Below are positions 4,621 to 5,536 of a stretch of DNA of 5,536 bases, piece by piece. The notes beneath the pieces were generated by a model, which was not told the DNA's origin, searched no databases, and was given only the letters and a program-made list of their open reading frames with translations. The stretch comes from Candidatus Zixiibacteriota bacterium (GTDB lineage: Bacteria > Zixibacteria > MSB-5A5 > GN15 > PGXB01). The translations under genes and the position numbers were made by a program. Each line of letters opens with the position of its first letter. The stretch's first letter is position 1. The stretch lies in assembly GCA_024230695.1 (NCBI GenBank), contig JAAERC010000118.1, forward strand, positions 1 through 5,536, in the 5' to 3' direction.

Positions 4621-5536
4621 TTAGGGCATAGTTAAAACGATTTTGGATGTATCAACATCAGGCGCAACAGCCATTTCCATTGCTTTGATAAAATCTGTAA
4701 ACGGCATAACATGACTAATAACCGGACTTGGATCGACCAATTTATAATCAAGGATGTTTTTTATTTGATACCATGTCTCAAACATCTTTCGTCCGTTAAT
4801 ACCGATTATATTCGCACCTTTGAAAACAATATTGTTGGCCATATCAAACTCGAATGGTGCCGGTGCAATACCAAACGATGTATAAGTACCTGTCGTCCGC
4901 AAAATCGCAAAACCATCATCAACGGCAGGTTTGTTTCCGGCCATGTCAAGAACGATATCTACCCCGCCTTTAGTTTCGTCGATTATTCTTTGACGATAAT
5001 CTTCTTTATCAGCAACATTAATACTAACATGAGCACCCATCTTTTTACAGACATCAAGATTGTATGGCATCATGCCCAGATTATAAATAATAGCCGCCCC
5101 CATTGCTTTGGCAATACCGCATGCCAAAGCGGCAATCGGACCATCGCCCACAATAGCGATTCTTCTGGTCCCCACGTTGCTTTCCATAACAGTATAAACC
5201 GCATTTCCAAAAGGTTCCTGAATCGAGGCGATTTCAATCGGCATTGATTTATCATTTTTCCAGCAACAGACTTCAGGAATTGTTGCGTATTCGGCAAAAA
5301 TGCCATCGCGGTCAACGCCCAGAATTACCAACTTTTTGCAAAGATGCATATTGCCGGTTTTGCATTGGTAACAATGTCGACACGGGATATGCGTTTCGGC
5401 GGAAATATAGTCACCAACCATAATACTTTTTACATTAGATCCGACTTCAACCACTTCACCACAACATTCATGGCCAAAAATCATCGGCGGTTTGATTCGT
5501 GATGCGGCCCAAGCATCCCATTCGTAAATATGTTTA
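4621..5536 (-). CDS. tdh: L-threonine 3-dehydrogenase, N-terminus cut by window edge
   Basis: A zinc-dependent medium-chain dehydrogenase that oxidises L-threonine to 2-amino-3-ketobutyrate, the substrate of the Kbl encoded just downstream. The reading frame continues to the window edge: the first codons give KHIYEWDAWAASRIKPP before MIFGHE, matching the H-I-Y-x-W-D-x-W segment of Tdh, so the ATG at 5484 is internal. About 304 of the usual 340-350 residues are present. Numbered from the edge, GHE (21-23) holds catalytic-zinc ligands; the catalytic cysteine is lost upstream. C52, C55, C58 and C66 bind the structural zinc (CRHCYQC...C). QEPFGNAV (106-113), FKGANIIGINGRKMFETWY (238-256) and SPVISH are typical of Tdh. 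The nucleotide site is unusual: GDGPIAA (130-136) rather than GxGPxG, and Gly154 where NAD enzymes usually have Asp. It is cotranscribed with kbl. Confidence 0.92.
   Translation of the reverse strand, partial: KHIYEWDAWAASRIKPPMIFGHECCGEVVEVGSNVKSIMVGDYISAETHIPCRHCYQCKTGNMHLCKKLVILGVDRDGIFAEYATIPEVCCWKNDKSMPIEIASIQEPFGNAVYTVMESNVGTRRIAIVGDGPIAALACGIAKAMGAAIIYNLGMMPYNLDVCKKMGAHVSINVADKEDYRQRIIDETKGGVDIVLDMAGNKPAVDDGFAILRTTGTYTSFGIAPAPFEFDMANNIVFKGANIIGINGRKMFETWYQIKNILDYKLVDPSPVISHVMPFTDFIKAMEMAVAPDVDTSKIVLTMP

Noticed and set aside
4711..5247. 178-codon plus-strand frame opposite tdh
   Set aside because: Antisense shadow of tdh with no recognisable domains and no SD.
5482..5484. ATG at 5484 as the start of tdh
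   Set aside because: The same frame continues upstream to the window edge with Tdh-like sequence (HIYEWDAW), so this Met is internal.

Overview
The window looks like ordinary bacterial chromosome of fairly low GC. All five recognisable protein genes lie on the minus strand, so in transcription order the window reads from right to left. The bacterial-type ribosomal protein L13 and the tdh-kbl threonine degradation pair point to a bacterium. The weak Shine-Dalgarno (SD) sequences in front of several genes and the families of short dispersed hairpin repeats would fit a candidate-phylum or FCB-type lineage (for example a Zixibacteria-like organism). That placement is only an impression, because no marker here fixes the phylum.

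Layout from right to left. At 5536-4621 is the 5'-truncated tdh (L-threonine 3-dehydrogenase). After an 81-base gap it is followed by kbl (2-amino-3-ketobutyrate CoA ligase, 4539-3295), which ends in an intrinsic terminator at 3287-3258. Together they turn threonine into glycine and acetyl-CoA. Bases 3294-2759 hold no convincing gene. They contain a 52-base direct repeat in two copies 154 bases apart, several hairpins and one unexplained 79-codon open frame. At 2758-1496 is an AT-rich gene for an exported PQQ-like beta-propeller protein of unknown role, with a plausible promoter in front. Bases 1495-1030 are non-coding and hold at least three hairpin repeats of the dispersed type. At 1029-385 is a SprT-like zinc metallopeptidase with a C-terminal zinc ribbon. 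At 153-1 are the first 51 codons of rplM, behind a near-consensus sigma-70 type promoter and a small leader hairpin.

The two ends (rplM; tdh-kbl) are core metabolism or translation. The middle (sprT-like gene, propeller gene and the repeat-rich gaps) is more AT-rich and looks like the flexible part. No new defence system, CRISPR array, transposase or RNA gene is recognisable. The most interesting signals are three: the tandem 18-base hairpin repeats placed directly before the kbl ribosome site, the duplicated 52-base element carrying a 9-base match to the complement of the 16S 3' end, and a Tdh nucleotide-binding fold lacking the usual acidic NAD-binding residue.
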